Assembly (NCBI RefSeq): GCF_001895265.1
Contig: NZ_CP016796.1
Span: 1,860,001-1,924,000 of the forward strand
Direction: 5' to 3'
DNA: 64,000 nt
Origin: Francisella uliginis
GTDB taxonomy: Bacteria; Pseudomonadota; Gammaproteobacteria; Francisellales; Francisellaceae
Position numbers and translations under genes: made by a program
The notes under the pieces: generated by a model
Seen by the model: only the letters and a program-made list of their open reading frames with translations
Told to the model about the DNA's origin: nothing
Databases searched by the model: none
In this document: positions 1 to 8,055 of the stretch, in pieces
How positions within the stretch are numbered: position 1 is the stretch's first letter
How the letters are laid out: every line of letters starts with the position of its first letter

Positions 1-684
1 TAGAGGCGTAAGAGCTCCTATTGCAATAGTTCTTTTAAAAACCCTATCATTTTCAAAATAATTTCTAATTGCTGGAATAACAATATGAAAACCAAATGAG
101 GTAACAAGGATAGGTATAGCAAACCAAATATATCCTTCACCTAATGACTCTCCTTCTAAAAGAGTAACTTGTATACTCGGAGCAACAAAGGCTATAAACA
201 AAACAAATGCTAGGATTTTCAGGCTTAAAAACAATTCATTAACTCTAAAAACAATTCGAATACCTTTATATATAAAAAAACCAAAAACTAAACAAAATAA
301 AGCTTTTGCCACATTAACATTAGCCAATCCAACCCAGCTAAATATATATGTTTTAAAAAGTTGACCTCCCATAAAAATATAAGCAGTAAGTAACGAATAT
401 AAAAGCAATAAATAAAAAACTAAATTTAATACTCTACCGGGCTTACCTAATATATTGTTAGCAATCGAATCCATATCCGTGCCTAAAGGCTGAGATATAT
501 TTGCCTCAACGATTAGTAGAGCTGTTGCGTACATAATTATCCAAACAAGGAATAAAGCCATCACCGCATAGTTAAAACCTACTGCTGCTACTGCAAAAGG
601 AATACCTAACATTCCAGCTCCCACTGCAGTGCCGGCTATTATAGCTACTGCTCCTACTTGTTTCACAAATGAGACATCTTTCAT
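1..684 (-). CDS. Aromatic amino-acid permease (HAAAP family), 3' end beyond the window
   Basis: This is a partial gene: an open frame of 228 codons reads from ATG at 684-682 to base 1 without a stop. The protein begins MKDVSFVKQVGAVAIIAGTA and continues with AGMLGIPFA, the conserved first helix of TyrP/Mtr-like permeases. About six further hydrophobic helices follow. It should be an inner-membrane proton symporter for tyrosine, tryptophan or a related amino acid. The substrate cannot be told from sequence. A full family member is about 400 residues, so nearly half is missing. It is divergent from the chitinase gene at 1008. Confidence 0.82.
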   Translation of the reverse strand, partial: MKDVSFVKQVGAVAIIAGTAVGAGMLGIPFAVAAVGFNYAVMALFLVWIIMYATALLIVEANISQPLGTDMDSIANNILGKPGRVLNLVFYLLLLYSLLTAYIFMGGQLFKTYIFSWVGLANVNVAKALFCLVFGFFIYKGIRIVFRVNELFLSLKILAFVLFIAFVAPSIQVTLLEGESLGEGYIWFAIPILVTSFGFHIVIPAIRNYFENDRVFKRTIAIGALTPL

Positions 685-1007
685 CAACAACTCTCTTTAA
701 AGACAAAATTTATAAAAATAATTAAATTATAACAATAACAAATATTTAAAGTCATTAAAGTTCATAATCAAAACTCAATTTTATATTTCATGTTAAGTTG
801 ATTTTTTTACTCTATACCTCTCAAAAAACCGAACATTACATATTAATGCATTAATAAACAACCCTTTTAACTATCAAAAATTAACAAGATGTATCAAATT
901 TAACAAACACACAAACTCCTAAAAGTAGTTATCATATAGGGTTCTAATAAAGTTATTTTATTTTTTTGAAGATATTTAGAATAAGTTAATAAACAAAGGG
1001 TAAATGA
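685..1007. other. Intergenic region between permease and chitinase genes
   Basis: This 323-base AT-rich gap separates two divergent genes and should hold both promoters. I see a 16-bp perfect palindrome at 841-856 and a Shine-Dalgarno AAAGGG at 995-1000, seven bases before the chitinase ATG. No convincing -35/-10 pair, small ORF or RNA gene was recognised. Confidence 0.5.
841..856. promoter_or_regulatory. Perfect 16-bp palindrome, possible operator
   Basis: TATTAATGCATTAATA is its own reverse complement. It lies between the divergent permease and chitinase genes, where a dimeric regulator could act on either. In an AT-rich genome such a palindrome can arise by chance, so the functional reading is inference. 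Confidence 0.25.
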
Positions 1008-3875
1008 ATGAAAAGTAAATTTAAACTAACTCCATTTTTAGTATGCTCACTAATAGGGATAGGATCTTTCTCTATAGCAAATGCAGCTGATGCATGGTCA
1101 GAATCTGATCTATCAACTTACGTTGCTGGATCTGTAGTAACAGATAATGGTAAAGCATACCAGTGTAAAACATGGCCAGCATCAGGATGGTGCCAACAAG
1201 CAGCTTATAGACCAAGTGGAATGTATGGTGAAGATGCATGGTTTGTTACGGAAAATGAACCTGTTACGCCAACGCCAACTCCTGCACCAACTCCTGCACC
1301 AACTCCTGCACCAACTCCTGCACCAACTCCTGCACCAACTCCTGCACCAACTCCTGCACCAACTCCTGCACCAACTCCTGCACCAACTCCTGCACCAATA
1401 GGCTACCCTAGTTATGTAGTTGGACAAAGCTATAGTGCTGGTGATATAGTTAAAAGCAATGGTAAGCTTTATCGTTGTACATCTCCTTCACGATGCTCTG
1501 GTTCATCATATATGTATAGACCAGGTAGTGGTCAAAATTGGGAATCTGCTTGGGAAGTAGTAAACCAAGAAGCATATCAAGGAACAGTATCCGTAGCAAT
1601 TCCAGCTAAACCTGACTTTATAAACTCTGAAAAATTAGCTACCGTTCTAATTCTTAACGCTAATGGTCAAGCATTAGCTGAATTAACAAATGCTCAATGG
1701 GGTTCTACTACCAATCTAGAAGTACCTCTAGAAAACTCAATAGAGAGTATTACGATAAAAGTTCCAGCTATTGATGGAGCTAACGGTTCTGCTAGTCCTT
1801 CGGCATTTAAGCTTAGTAATCAAAGCAATCAATCAGTTTCCATCAAATATGAGAATCCTCAACAAGAAGAGGGATCTGTTAAAATTGATACTAAAGCTGA
1901 TGTCTCAGGCAATACGGTTGCTTCATATGCTCTTACAGATTCTAATGGCAAAATTGTTAGTGATGGTTTCGTTAAAATAAATAGCTCTATCACTTTGAAC
2001 AATATCCCATCATCTAGTGAAGGAGTTAACTATACATTAACTGTCAGTGACTTTACTACAGGAGAGCATAACTACACACCTAGTCAAGCTACATATTCAG
2101 TTACCGTTCAAAATAATAGTACATCAAATGTTAACATCAACTTTGAGAAAGATGCTGTAAATGATAAAGCAATGGGTATTATTAATATTGATGCTAAAGC
2201 AGATGTTATAGGCAACCCAACTACTCACTATTCTCTAGAAGACTCTACTGGGAAAATTGTCAAGGCAGGAAATATTGAAGTAAATAAACTTACAACTTTA
2301 AAAGATATTCCATCATCTGAAAATGGTAACATGTATATTTTAAGGATAACTGAATTTACTCAAGACGGATATATTTATACACCAAATCAAACATATCCTG
2401 TAACGGTTTATAATCATAATTCTTCAAATATCAATATAAATTTTGAAAAAGAATCTGTACCTGTTGTAGAGGGTGAAGGCTCTATTAGAATAGATGCTAG
2501 CGCAGATGTTATAGGCAATCCTATTACAAGCTATACGCTTACAGACTCAGAAGGTAACTCTGTTGGTAGTGGTGAGCTTGAAATAAACAAGTCAACAACT
2601 TTGGATAATATACCATCATCTAGTGAAGGTGTTACTTATACACTAACGGTAGCAGAGTTTACTGAGAATGGATATAAATATACTCCTGGTCAACCTTATT
2701 CTATAACTGTTTATAACCACAACTCTTCGAATATTAGTGTTGATTTCACAAAAGAAGCTGTACCTACAACAAATATTTCTATAAACGTATATGGAGATCA
2801 GCTACCTCAAGATAGCACTACAACCCTAACTTTATCTAATGAAAATGGTGAGTCTAAAGAATTAGCAATAAACAATAACTCTGTAATTGATACTCAAGTT
2901 CCAAAAGATGGTACTACATGGACTGTTGTCGTTGATTCTGTCGAAGGATATGACATATCAGTATCTCCTACATCTTTTGTTGCAGACCAGAGTGCCCAAG
3001 GTATCAACTTAACAGTTGAAAAGCTAGAGACAGGATCTACATTAGAAGAGCTTCTACCTTTTAGCGAATTTGAAGCTATGTTCCCCAACGCTACAGATGG
3101 TGCTTGTACGGCAAAAACTGATGGTATTAGAGGATTATATGACGGCTTAATTGCAGCAGCAGCTGGATTCCCAGCTTTTGCTAACCCTAATGCTCTACCA
3201 GATTCAATTAATGGTAAACTTTTATCACAAGATGATAAACTTATAATTGCTAAAAGAGAGTTAGCTGCATTCCTTGCAAATGTATCACAAGAAACAACTG
3301 GCGGATGGCCTAATGCACATAATGGAGGTCAATGGGCTTGGGGATTGTGCTTCACTGAAGAACAGCATTGTGTTAAATATCCAGGAGAATGTGATTACAC
3401 TAGTCCATCATACCGTTCTGTAGCTGGAGTATCTTATCATGGTAGAGGTATGATACAACTTTCTTGGAACTACAATTATGGACTATTTGGAGACTACTAT
3501 AATAGCCACATTGCCAATGGTAATAATGTCGATCTAGTTGCCCATCCTGAGTTAGTTCTTAAGGATAACAAAATTGGCTGGACATCTGCATTATGGTTTT
3601 GGATGACACACCAATCACCTAAACCATCTGCTCATGATGCTATAACTGGTTTATGGCAGCCTAGTGCAGATGATAAAAGCAAAGGTCGTGATGTTGGTTT
3701 TGGTATGACCATCAATATCATTAATGGTGGTATAGAGTGTGATACTGACCGTTCATCTACCGCTGAGGCAAAAGCTCAGGGTAGAATTGCTCATTTCGAA
3801 CGTTATACTGGAATGCTAGATACTGATATGGGCAACAAAGACTACCTAGATTGCAAAAACATGAGACATTACTAA
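1008..3875 (+). CDS. Secreted multidomain GH19 chitinase with two chitin-binding modules
   Basis: This protein hydrolyses chitin outside the cell. The 955 residues start with a signal peptide (about 1-26, ending SIANA). Next come a CBM5/12-like chitin-binding module (about 27-83, with AYQC and AWF aromatics), a PTPA-repeat linker (about 88-130) and a second CBM5/12-like module (about 132-187, KLYRC ... WESAWEVV). Four beta-rich repeats of about 95 residues follow (about 288-675), the last one divergent. The C-terminal GH19 domain (about 681-955) has the catalytic-acid motif SQETTGGW (Glu762) and [15 protein letters not shown]. The ATG at 1008 has AAAGGG seven bases upstream; the overlapping ATG at 1004 runs into a stop at once. 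It is single-gene and divergent from the permease. GH18 enzymes are excluded because no DxxDxDxE motif is seen. Confidence 0.9.
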   Translation: MKSKFKLTPFLVCSLIGIGSFSIANAADAWSESDLSTYVAGSVVTDNGKAYQCKTWPASGWCQQAAYRPSGMYGEDAWFVTENEPVTPTPTPAPTPAPTPAPTPAPTPAPTPAPTPAPTPAPTPAPTPAPIGYPSYVVGQSYSAGDIVKSNGKLYRCTSPSRCSGSSYMYRPGSGQNWESAWEVVNQEAYQGTVSVAIPAKPDFINSEKLATVLILNANGQALAELTNAQWGSTTNLEVPLENSIESITIKVPAIDGANGSASPSAFKLSNQSNQSVSIKYENPQQEEGSVKIDTKADVSGNTVASYALTDSNGKIVSDGFVKINSSITLNNIPSSSEGVNYTLTVSDFTTGEHNYTPSQATYSVTVQNNSTSNVNINFEKDAVNDKAMGIINIDAKADVIGNPTTHYSLEDSTGKIVKAGNIEVNKLTTLKDIPSSENGNMYILRITEFTQDGYIYTPNQTYPVTVYNHNSSNININFEKESVPVVEGEGSIRIDASADVIGNPITSYTLTDSEGNSVGSGELEINKSTTLDNIPSSSEGVTYTLTVAEFTENGYKYTPGQPYSITVYNHNSSNISVDFTKEAVPTTNISINVYGDQLPQDSTTTLTLSNENGESKELAINNNSVIDTQVPKDGTTWTVVVDSVEGYDISVSPTSFVADQSAQGINLTVEKLETGSTLEELLPFSEFEAMFPNATDGACTAKTDGIRGLYDGLIAAAAGFPAFANPNALPDSINGKLLSQDDKLIIAKRELAAFLANVSQETTGGWPNAHNGGQWAWGLCFTEEQHCVKYPGECDYTSPSYRSVAGVSYHGRGMIQLSWNYNYGLFGDYYNSHIANGNNVDLVAHPELVLKDNKIGWTSALWFWMTHQSPKPSAHDAITGLWQPSADDKSKGRDVGFGMTINIINGGIECDTDRSSTAEAKAQGRIAHFERYTGMLDTDMGNKDYLDCKNMRHY
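1275..1394 (+). repeat. 12-bp tandem repeat, ten perfect units, in the chitinase linker
   Basis: The unit CCAACTCCTGCA is repeated ten times without a mismatch and encodes Pro-Thr-Pro-Ala. Because the period is a multiple of three, copy-number change by slippage would only lengthen or shorten the linker and keep the frame. The identity of all ten units suggests recent expansion or homogenisation. Confidence 0.95.
1873..2757 (+). repeat. Three tandem ~95-residue beta-domain repeats in the chitinase
   Basis: Three consecutive protein repeats share the pattern ID.KADV.GN, TTL..IPSS, YTL....FT and a closing NHNSSNI..FEKE. They are well conserved at protein level. A fourth, divergent copy follows at about 2767-3030. 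I do not recognise a named family; the domains look like Ig-like or carboxypeptidase-regulatory-like spacers between binding and catalytic modules. Confidence 0.75.
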
Positions 3876-3970
3876 AAAAACAATCTATCTAGTCTATAAT
3901 TTCTTTCTTGATCTTAGCGGATAATATCTGCAAACTATCTGCATATTTTTTCTAAAGATTTATTTTTTAT

Positions 3971-4852
3971 ATGAGCCTTCAAAGAAAAGCTATATTAGCT
4001 CTTTTTATAGTTACTATATTTTGGGGAGCTACTTTTCCTCTTATAAAGATTTCCCTAGCTTATATCTCCCCAGGATTATTTGTAACATTTAGACTTAGTC
4101 TTTCATTATTATTTTTTATACCTATCATCATGAAAGCAAACTTTAAACATAAAAAATATCTGCTAAAAGTCGGTGCTATTTTTGGCTCTTTAGAAGGTTT
4201 AAGCTTTTACTTCCAAACTCATGGCCTATATACAGTATCATCAAGTGAATCTGCTTTTCTTACTGCATTGAGTGTTATTATGATTCCGTTTATTGGTAGT
4301 ATTTTCAAACTTGATCGTTTAACTATTTATAGTGTAGTTGCATCATTTGTCTCGCTATTTGGAATATATGCTCTTTCTGGAGCTAGTTTCAACAACTTTA
4401 CTATTGGATATCTTTGGTCAATACTATGTGCATTAGCTTATGCCTTATCTGTAGTTTATCTAAGTTATGAAACTCGAAAAGATGGCAATACTGAAATATT
4501 CAAAGATTTACGCTTACTTATAATACTACAAATAGCCTTTGGCATACCTATCCCCCTTATTTCAGATATACCTTTTATGCATTTACAATTAAACTATATT
4601 TTACTAGTTTCTTTGGCCTTCTGCTCAATTACAACTATTGTTTGCTACTACCTACAAAATACCTATCAAAAGTATTTAAGCATGGCAGAAGTAGCTGTAA
4701 TATTCTCATTTGAACCCATCTTTGCGACTATTTTTGGTAGAATAATTAATGATGAGAAAATATACTTATCCACGATCATTGGAGGTCTATTGATACTCAC
4801 AAGTTATTTTATAATTGAATTTGGAAATAGAAGAAGGCAAAAAGGAAGATAA
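3971..4852 (+). CDS. EamA/DMT-family membrane transporter
   Basis: The 293-residue protein is made almost entirely of about ten hydrophobic helices arranged as two EamA halves. The first half opens with a TIFWGATFPLIKISL motif typical of the family, and the second holds FSFEPIFATIFGRIINDE (about 246-263), which matches the conserved EP..A motif. Members export amino acids or other small metabolites across the inner membrane; the substrate here is unknown. No clear Shine-Dalgarno precedes the ATG. It follows the chitinase by 95 bases, with no obvious terminator between. Confidence 0.82.
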   Translation: MSLQRKAILALFIVTIFWGATFPLIKISLAYISPGLFVTFRLSLSLLFFIPIIMKANFKHKKYLLKVGAIFGSLEGLSFYFQTHGLYTVSSSESAFLTALSVIMIPFIGSIFKLDRLTIYSVVASFVSLFGIYALSGASFNNFTIGYLWSILCALAYALSVVYLSYETRKDGNTEIFKDLRLLIILQIAFGIPIPLISDIPFMHLQLNYILLVSLAFCSITTIVCYYLQNTYQKYLSMAEVAVIFSFEPIFATIFGRIINDEKIYLSTIIGGLLILTSYFIIEFGNRRRQKGR

Positions 4853-4867
4853 TACCAATATAAATTA

Positions 4868-5014
4868 ATATATAGTTAATCCGAATGACTTATGTAAAAT
4901 AAAACCTGTCATTCCGGACTTGATCCGGAATCTCCTAGGCAAAGTGAAGAGATCCTGAACCAAGTTCAGGATGACCGCATAAAAGTACACAATACAATCG
5001 GATTGACTATATTT
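4868..5014. repeat. Palindromic REP/MITE-like element with terminal inverted repeats
   Basis: Outer arms at 4868-4884 and 4998-5014 are inverted repeats matching at 15 of 17 positions. Inside are two perfect hairpins, 4911-4931 (ATTCCGGA / TCCGGAAT) and 4952-4972 (ATCCTGAAC / GTTCAGGAT). Both are closed by GTCAT...ATGAC at 4908-4912 and 4971-4975, and ATCTC/GAGAT pair between them, so the core could fold as a cruciform. Related copies lie at 20120-20231 and 54168-54256. It encodes no protein. Confidence 0.8.
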
Positions 5015-5148
5015 ATAATAACATAGTTTATGTCTGATTTGTGATCTTGATGTGTCGGTAATAGTAAGCCTATTAGCAAATATTAAAAGTATGAAAATGT
5101 TATGAAATGCAAAATGAGAAAGTAGAACTTGTATTGGAATTGATATAA

Positions 5149-6081
5149 TTAAGCTCTTGGATCAAAATTCATCTTTTCTTGCATTTGTTTGTAGAATTCT
5201 TTTTTCTCATCAGTATCTGCAGGAGGTAATTTAACATCATAAACTATATAGAAGTCTCCAGTGCCAAGACCCTTGCCTTTTATACGCATTTTACGACCTG
5301 ACTGACTTCCTTCTGGAACCTTCATTTTTTTCTTACCATAAGGTGTTTCAATCTCTAAACTAGTTCCTAAAGCCGCTTCCCATGGTGCGATATTTATATG
5401 CTCATAAACATCATTACCATCAACCTTATAATTTTTATGATCTACTATTTCTATTTTTATATATAGATCACCCGCTGGAGCATTTGCCCCAACACCTGCA
5501 CCACCTTTACCTTTAACGCGAAGTTTTTTACCATTACCTATCGCTGGTGGTATATTTACATCAACACTCTTATGTTGCATAGTAGGCATACCGTTAGCAC
5601 CGGCTTCTTGATAGCTATAAGATACTGAACGTTTACCACCTTTTATAGCATCCTCAACATTCAAACGTAATGATATATCTATATCTTCACCTTTACGAGC
5701 TCTTGGTTGGGCACCACCAAAGCCGCCACTAGGACCGCCACCACCAAAAAGATCACCAAAGATATCACCTAAATCTTCGAAGTTAAAGCCTTGAGATCCT
5801 CCTCCTTGAGAGAAACCACCAAAGCCTCCTCCAGGACCGCCGCCGCCAAAACCACCTTGCTGAACTTTATCCCAGTTTTCACCATATGTATCGTAAAGCT
5901 TTCTTCTTTCCTTATCACCTAAAACATCATATGCTGTTTGGATTTCCTTAAACTTATCCTCTGCCCCTTTCTCTTTATTAACATCAGGATGATATTTTTT
6001 TGCTAGTCTTCTATATGCTTTTTTTAAGTCAGCATCTGAGGCATCCCTACCTACCCCAAGTAAAGAATAATAATCCGCCAT
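5149..6081 (-). CDS. cbpA: CbpA-type J-domain co-chaperone (DnaJ family, no zinc finger)
   Basis: This is an Hsp40 co-chaperone that stimulates DnaK and may bind curved DNA. The 310 residues comprise an N-terminal J domain (about 1-68) with the HPD motif in YHPDVNK, a Gly/Phe-rich stretch (about 76-125) and two C-terminal substrate-binding beta domains. The CxxCxGxG zinc-finger repeats of DnaJ are absent, which places it with CbpA rather than DnaJ. AGGAG precedes the ATG. A sigma-32-like promoter candidate lies 90-117 bases upstream. It is convergent with the EamA gene across the palindromic element. Confidence 0.88.
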   Translation of the reverse strand: MADYYSLLGVGRDASDADLKKAYRRLAKKYHPDVNKEKGAEDKFKEIQTAYDVLGDKERRKLYDTYGENWDKVQQGGFGGGGPGGGFGGFSQGGGSQGFNFEDLGDIFGDLFGGGGPSGGFGGAQPRARKGEDIDISLRLNVEDAIKGGKRSVSYSYQEAGANGMPTMQHKSVDVNIPPAIGNGKKLRVKGKGGAGVGANAPAGDLYIKIEIVDHKNYKVDGNDVYEHINIAPWEAALGTSLEIETPYGKKKMKVPEGSQSGRKMRIKGKGLGTGDFYIVYDVKLPPADTDEKKEFYKQMQEKMNFDPRA

Positions 6082-6170
6082 ATTTTAAACTCCTAAAACT
6101 TTCCTAAATATATCTATAAGAACTTACAGATATATTAAATTTAATCTTTGTAAAATTTACCTATTAGTAG

Positions 6171-6198
6171 ATATAAGGTTTATTTAAAGAAAAACAAG
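6171..6198 (-). promoter_or_regulatory. Weak sigma-32-like promoter candidate for cbpA
   Basis: Read on the minus strand, CTTGTTT (6198-6192) and CCTTATAT (6178-6171) are 13 bases apart. The heat-shock consensus is CTTGAAA and CCCCATNT with the same spacing. The -35 match is only partial, so this is a suggestion supported mainly by the chaperone function downstream. Confidence 0.3.
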
Positions 6199-6260
6199 GA
6201 ATATAAATATATTCTTTATAATTACTCAAATTATGTTGATAAGTTTTATTTGCTATAAAG

Positions 6261-6647
6261 CTACTTAAGACTTACTGATTTATATATAAAACCTGCTAAT
6301 AAAGCCCATAAATAATTAAATACAATATTCATAACAAAAACTTCCACACCTGCATTTGATGCAAAAATACCCTTACCTGATAATGGCATAAGAACTAAAA
6401 AGTTAAAGAAAATAACAGCTAAGCCTATAACAGAGCTTTTTAAAAGAATGTTTTTTGATAAAGGTAAAGCAAATAGTATAGCCCATACACCTCCCCATAC
6501 CATTAATCGATAAAGCGTATACTTAAACTGATCATCAAGCTCAATACCTTGTTGACGAACAAAGGTAAAAATAAAATATAAAACCATCGCGCTAATTAAG
6601 CCTGACACAAACCCTACAAATGAGTTATTTAGAAAATTTTTCATCAT
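6261..6647 (-). CDS. Small four-helix membrane protein, function unknown
   Basis: The 128-residue protein has four predicted transmembrane segments (about 8-28, 45-65, 70-92 and 102-124) and short charged loops. I do not recognise the family. It lies 179 bases upstream of cbpA on the same strand and divergent from ogt, so co-transcription with cbpA is possible but not evident. Confidence 0.65.
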   Translation of the reverse strand: MMKNFLNNSFVGFVSGLISAMVLYFIFTFVRQQGIELDDQFKYTLYRLMVWGGVWAILFALPLSKNILLKSSVIGLAVIFFNFLVLMPLSGKGIFASNAGVEVFVMNIVFNYLWALLAGFIYKSVSLK

Positions 6648-6792
6648 TATACCCTTCTCTTATATTTATAAATCACCTATAAGAATATAAATCTTCCTAA
6701 CAGTTCAATCAAGACAAATCACCTAATAAACTAGAGAATCTCGATAAAGTTAATTAATATTTAACTATCAAAGCTTCACATAGGCTAAAGGC

Positions 6793-7350
6793 ATGCTCAA
6801 AGATACACAAAAGAATCATTTAGCTTTAATAAATAAAGATGACTATAAAAATAGCTTTTCAGCACAAGAAATAAACACTCCAATAGGGACTATAATAGCT
6901 ATAGCAGATAATAAACATTTATATACTTGCTGCCATATAAAAGACTCAAAGCTTCAATCAATAGAAAAACTTCTTAAAACATATTCTGCAAAACTCACTT
7001 TTCAAAAAAATAATATCTTAGAAAAAACTAAGTTTGAGTTAGATCAATACTTCAATAAGAGTTTAGAAAAATTCTCTATCCCACTTAAACTAACAGGTAC
7101 AGAATTTCAAAAACATGTTTGGCAAGAACTATTAAAAATTCCATATGGTAAAACTATTAGTTATCAACAAGAAGCTATAAATATCGGTAAACCAACTGCT
7201 TTTAGAGCTGTTGCAAATGCTAATGGCAAGAACCTCTTACCTATAATTATACCTTGTCATAGAGTAATTAATGCTAATGGTAAACTTGGTGGTTATACAG
7301 GAGGATTAGAGAAGAAAGAATTTTTATTAACTTTAGAAAAAAATATATAA
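6793..7350 (+). CDS. ogt: Methylated-DNA--protein-cysteine methyltransferase (Ogt)
   Basis: This is a suicide DNA-repair protein that transfers alkyl groups from O6-alkylguanine or O4-alkylthymine to its own cysteine. The 185-residue protein carries the active-site motif IIPCHRVINANG (Cys155) and the helix-turn-helix region with FRAVANANGKN. The N-terminal half is poorly conserved, as is usual. CTAAAGGC sits just before the ATG. A decayed mdh fragment follows 20 bases downstream on the same strand, so insertion or rearrangement happened next to it. Confidence 0.9.
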   Translation: MLKDTQKNHLALINKDDYKNSFSAQEINTPIGTIIAIADNKHLYTCCHIKDSKLQSIEKLLKTYSAKLTFQKNNILEKTKFELDQYFNKSLEKFSIPLKLTGTEFQKHVWQELLKIPYGKTISYQQEAINIGKPTAFRAVANANGKNLLPIIIPCHRVINANGKLGGYTGGLEKKEFLLTLEKNI

Positions 7351-7370
7351 AACCACCATTTCACTCTCCA

Positions 7371-7663
7371 GTAGCTTTTCATTAAAAAAAGCAAGAAAAT
7401 TAAATTCAACTGCTGCTAGTATCCAAATGACTAAAATCCATTTAAAAGACAAAAAAATGATCTTACTTTGTGCTACTAAAGTCAAAGCAAATATGTACGT
7501 TCTGGATGAAGATCTATTTATTGGTGTTCCTACCGAGATCTCTGCAAATGGTGTAAGACCTACAAAAATTGAGATTTCTGATAAAAAAAGAGAACAATTA
7601 CAAATATCAATGGATGCAGTTAAAGAACTAAACAATGCTGCTGATGAAATTTTAGCAAAATAA
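7371..7663 (+). pseudogene. mdh: Malate dehydrogenase C-terminal remnant
   Basis: Codons 7406-7663 encode the last 80-odd residues of an Mdh-type enzyme: AASIQM, LKDKKMILLCA, LDEDLFIGVPTEISANGV and the final helix ending in DEILAK. As I recall the Francisella Mdh C-terminus, it is very similar. There is no catalytic His or NAD-binding domain. An ATG at 7427 gives a 78-codon frame, but the homology continues upstream of it. It probably extends through a frameshift to about 7371, where VAL-like codons begin. This points to a truncated duplicate; the intact gene would lie outside the window. Confidence 0.75.
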
Positions 7664-7830
7664 ATTTTTTATTAAGGATATGGATAATCCTTACCCTATC
7701 TACATCTTAAGATTCATTCTATAAAGTCAAGAATAATATTTAACTATTTAGTATTTTAAAACCGAAAAAAATTGATAAAATTTCACTAAAGCTTTTAAAG
7801 CCCAATGCCTTGTTTTCATTACTGTTCGAG

Positions 7831-7958
7831 CTTCAGTTTTGAAGTGCTGGCTGAGTCGGCCAACTCAGCCAGCTGCAAGTGATTAACAACTGTTGTGTGT
7901 AGTTAAACCCTTACATCAAAACAACTACTACAACCTTAAGCTCTCAAAAAGTTTAAGG
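7831..7958 (+). promoter_or_regulatory. Structured RNA leader with Shine-Dalgarno-sequestering hairpin
   Basis: Four hairpins are visible in 128 bases. H1 is CTTCA/TGAAG (7831-7844). H2 is a perfect 11-bp stem GCTGGCTGAGT/ACTCAGCCAGC (7846-7873) with a 6-base loop. H3 pairs 7892-7904 with 7923-7934, with small bulges. H4 is a 9-bp stem, 7934-7942 with 7950-7958, including one G-U pair; it covers the start of the Shine-Dalgarno of the ORF at 7970. H3 and H4 share one base, so a switch is conceivable. H2 is the only GC-rich segment in the 400-base gap between genes. Confidence 0.6.
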
Positions 7959-7969
7959 AGGTGATAAGG

Positions 7970-8029
7970 ATGCTAAAGTTATTAGTTAAAATAATTTTAA
8001 ACATTCATATAATAATCATTATTCTATAA
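7970..8029 (+). CDS. 19-residue hydrophobic peptide, type I toxin-like
   Basis: The ATG at 7970 opens a 19-codon frame for MLKLLVKIILNIHIIIIIL, long enough to span a membrane and carrying two lysines near the N-terminus. The upstream TAAGGAGGTGAT (7954-7965) is complementary to 12 bases of the 16S 3' end, with AGGAGG eight bases from the ATG. Other genes here have far weaker sites. The size, composition and occluded site resemble Ibs-like type I toxins, but I cannot name a homologue. It lies alone between convergent genes, which argues against a leader peptide for a downstream operon. No antisense RNA gene has been demonstrated. Confidence 0.5.
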   Translation: MLKLLVKIILNIHIIIIIL

Positions 8030-8055
8030 AAAAATCAAAAATAATTCTACAATTT

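Noticed and set aside
1275-1394. CRISPR-like array
   Set aside because: The 12-bp units are contiguous with no spacers and are in frame in a protein linker, with no cas genes nearby.
1147-1427. Out-of-frame repeat ORFs over the chitinase linker, both strands
   Set aside because: They are shadows of the 12-bp array; the GH19 frame has signal peptide, domains and a ribosome site.
4868-5014. Rho-independent terminator for the EamA gene
   Set aside because: The hairpins have no run of T and are part of a repeated element, although they might affect RNA ends.
7333-7635. Minus-strand 100-codon ORF
   Set aside because: It overlaps the mdh remnant on the opposite strand and shows no domain.
7954-7965. 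Fragment of 16S rRNA
   Set aside because: Only the Shine-Dalgarno-complementary 12 bases match; flanking bases do not match the 16S end, so it is a ribosome site.
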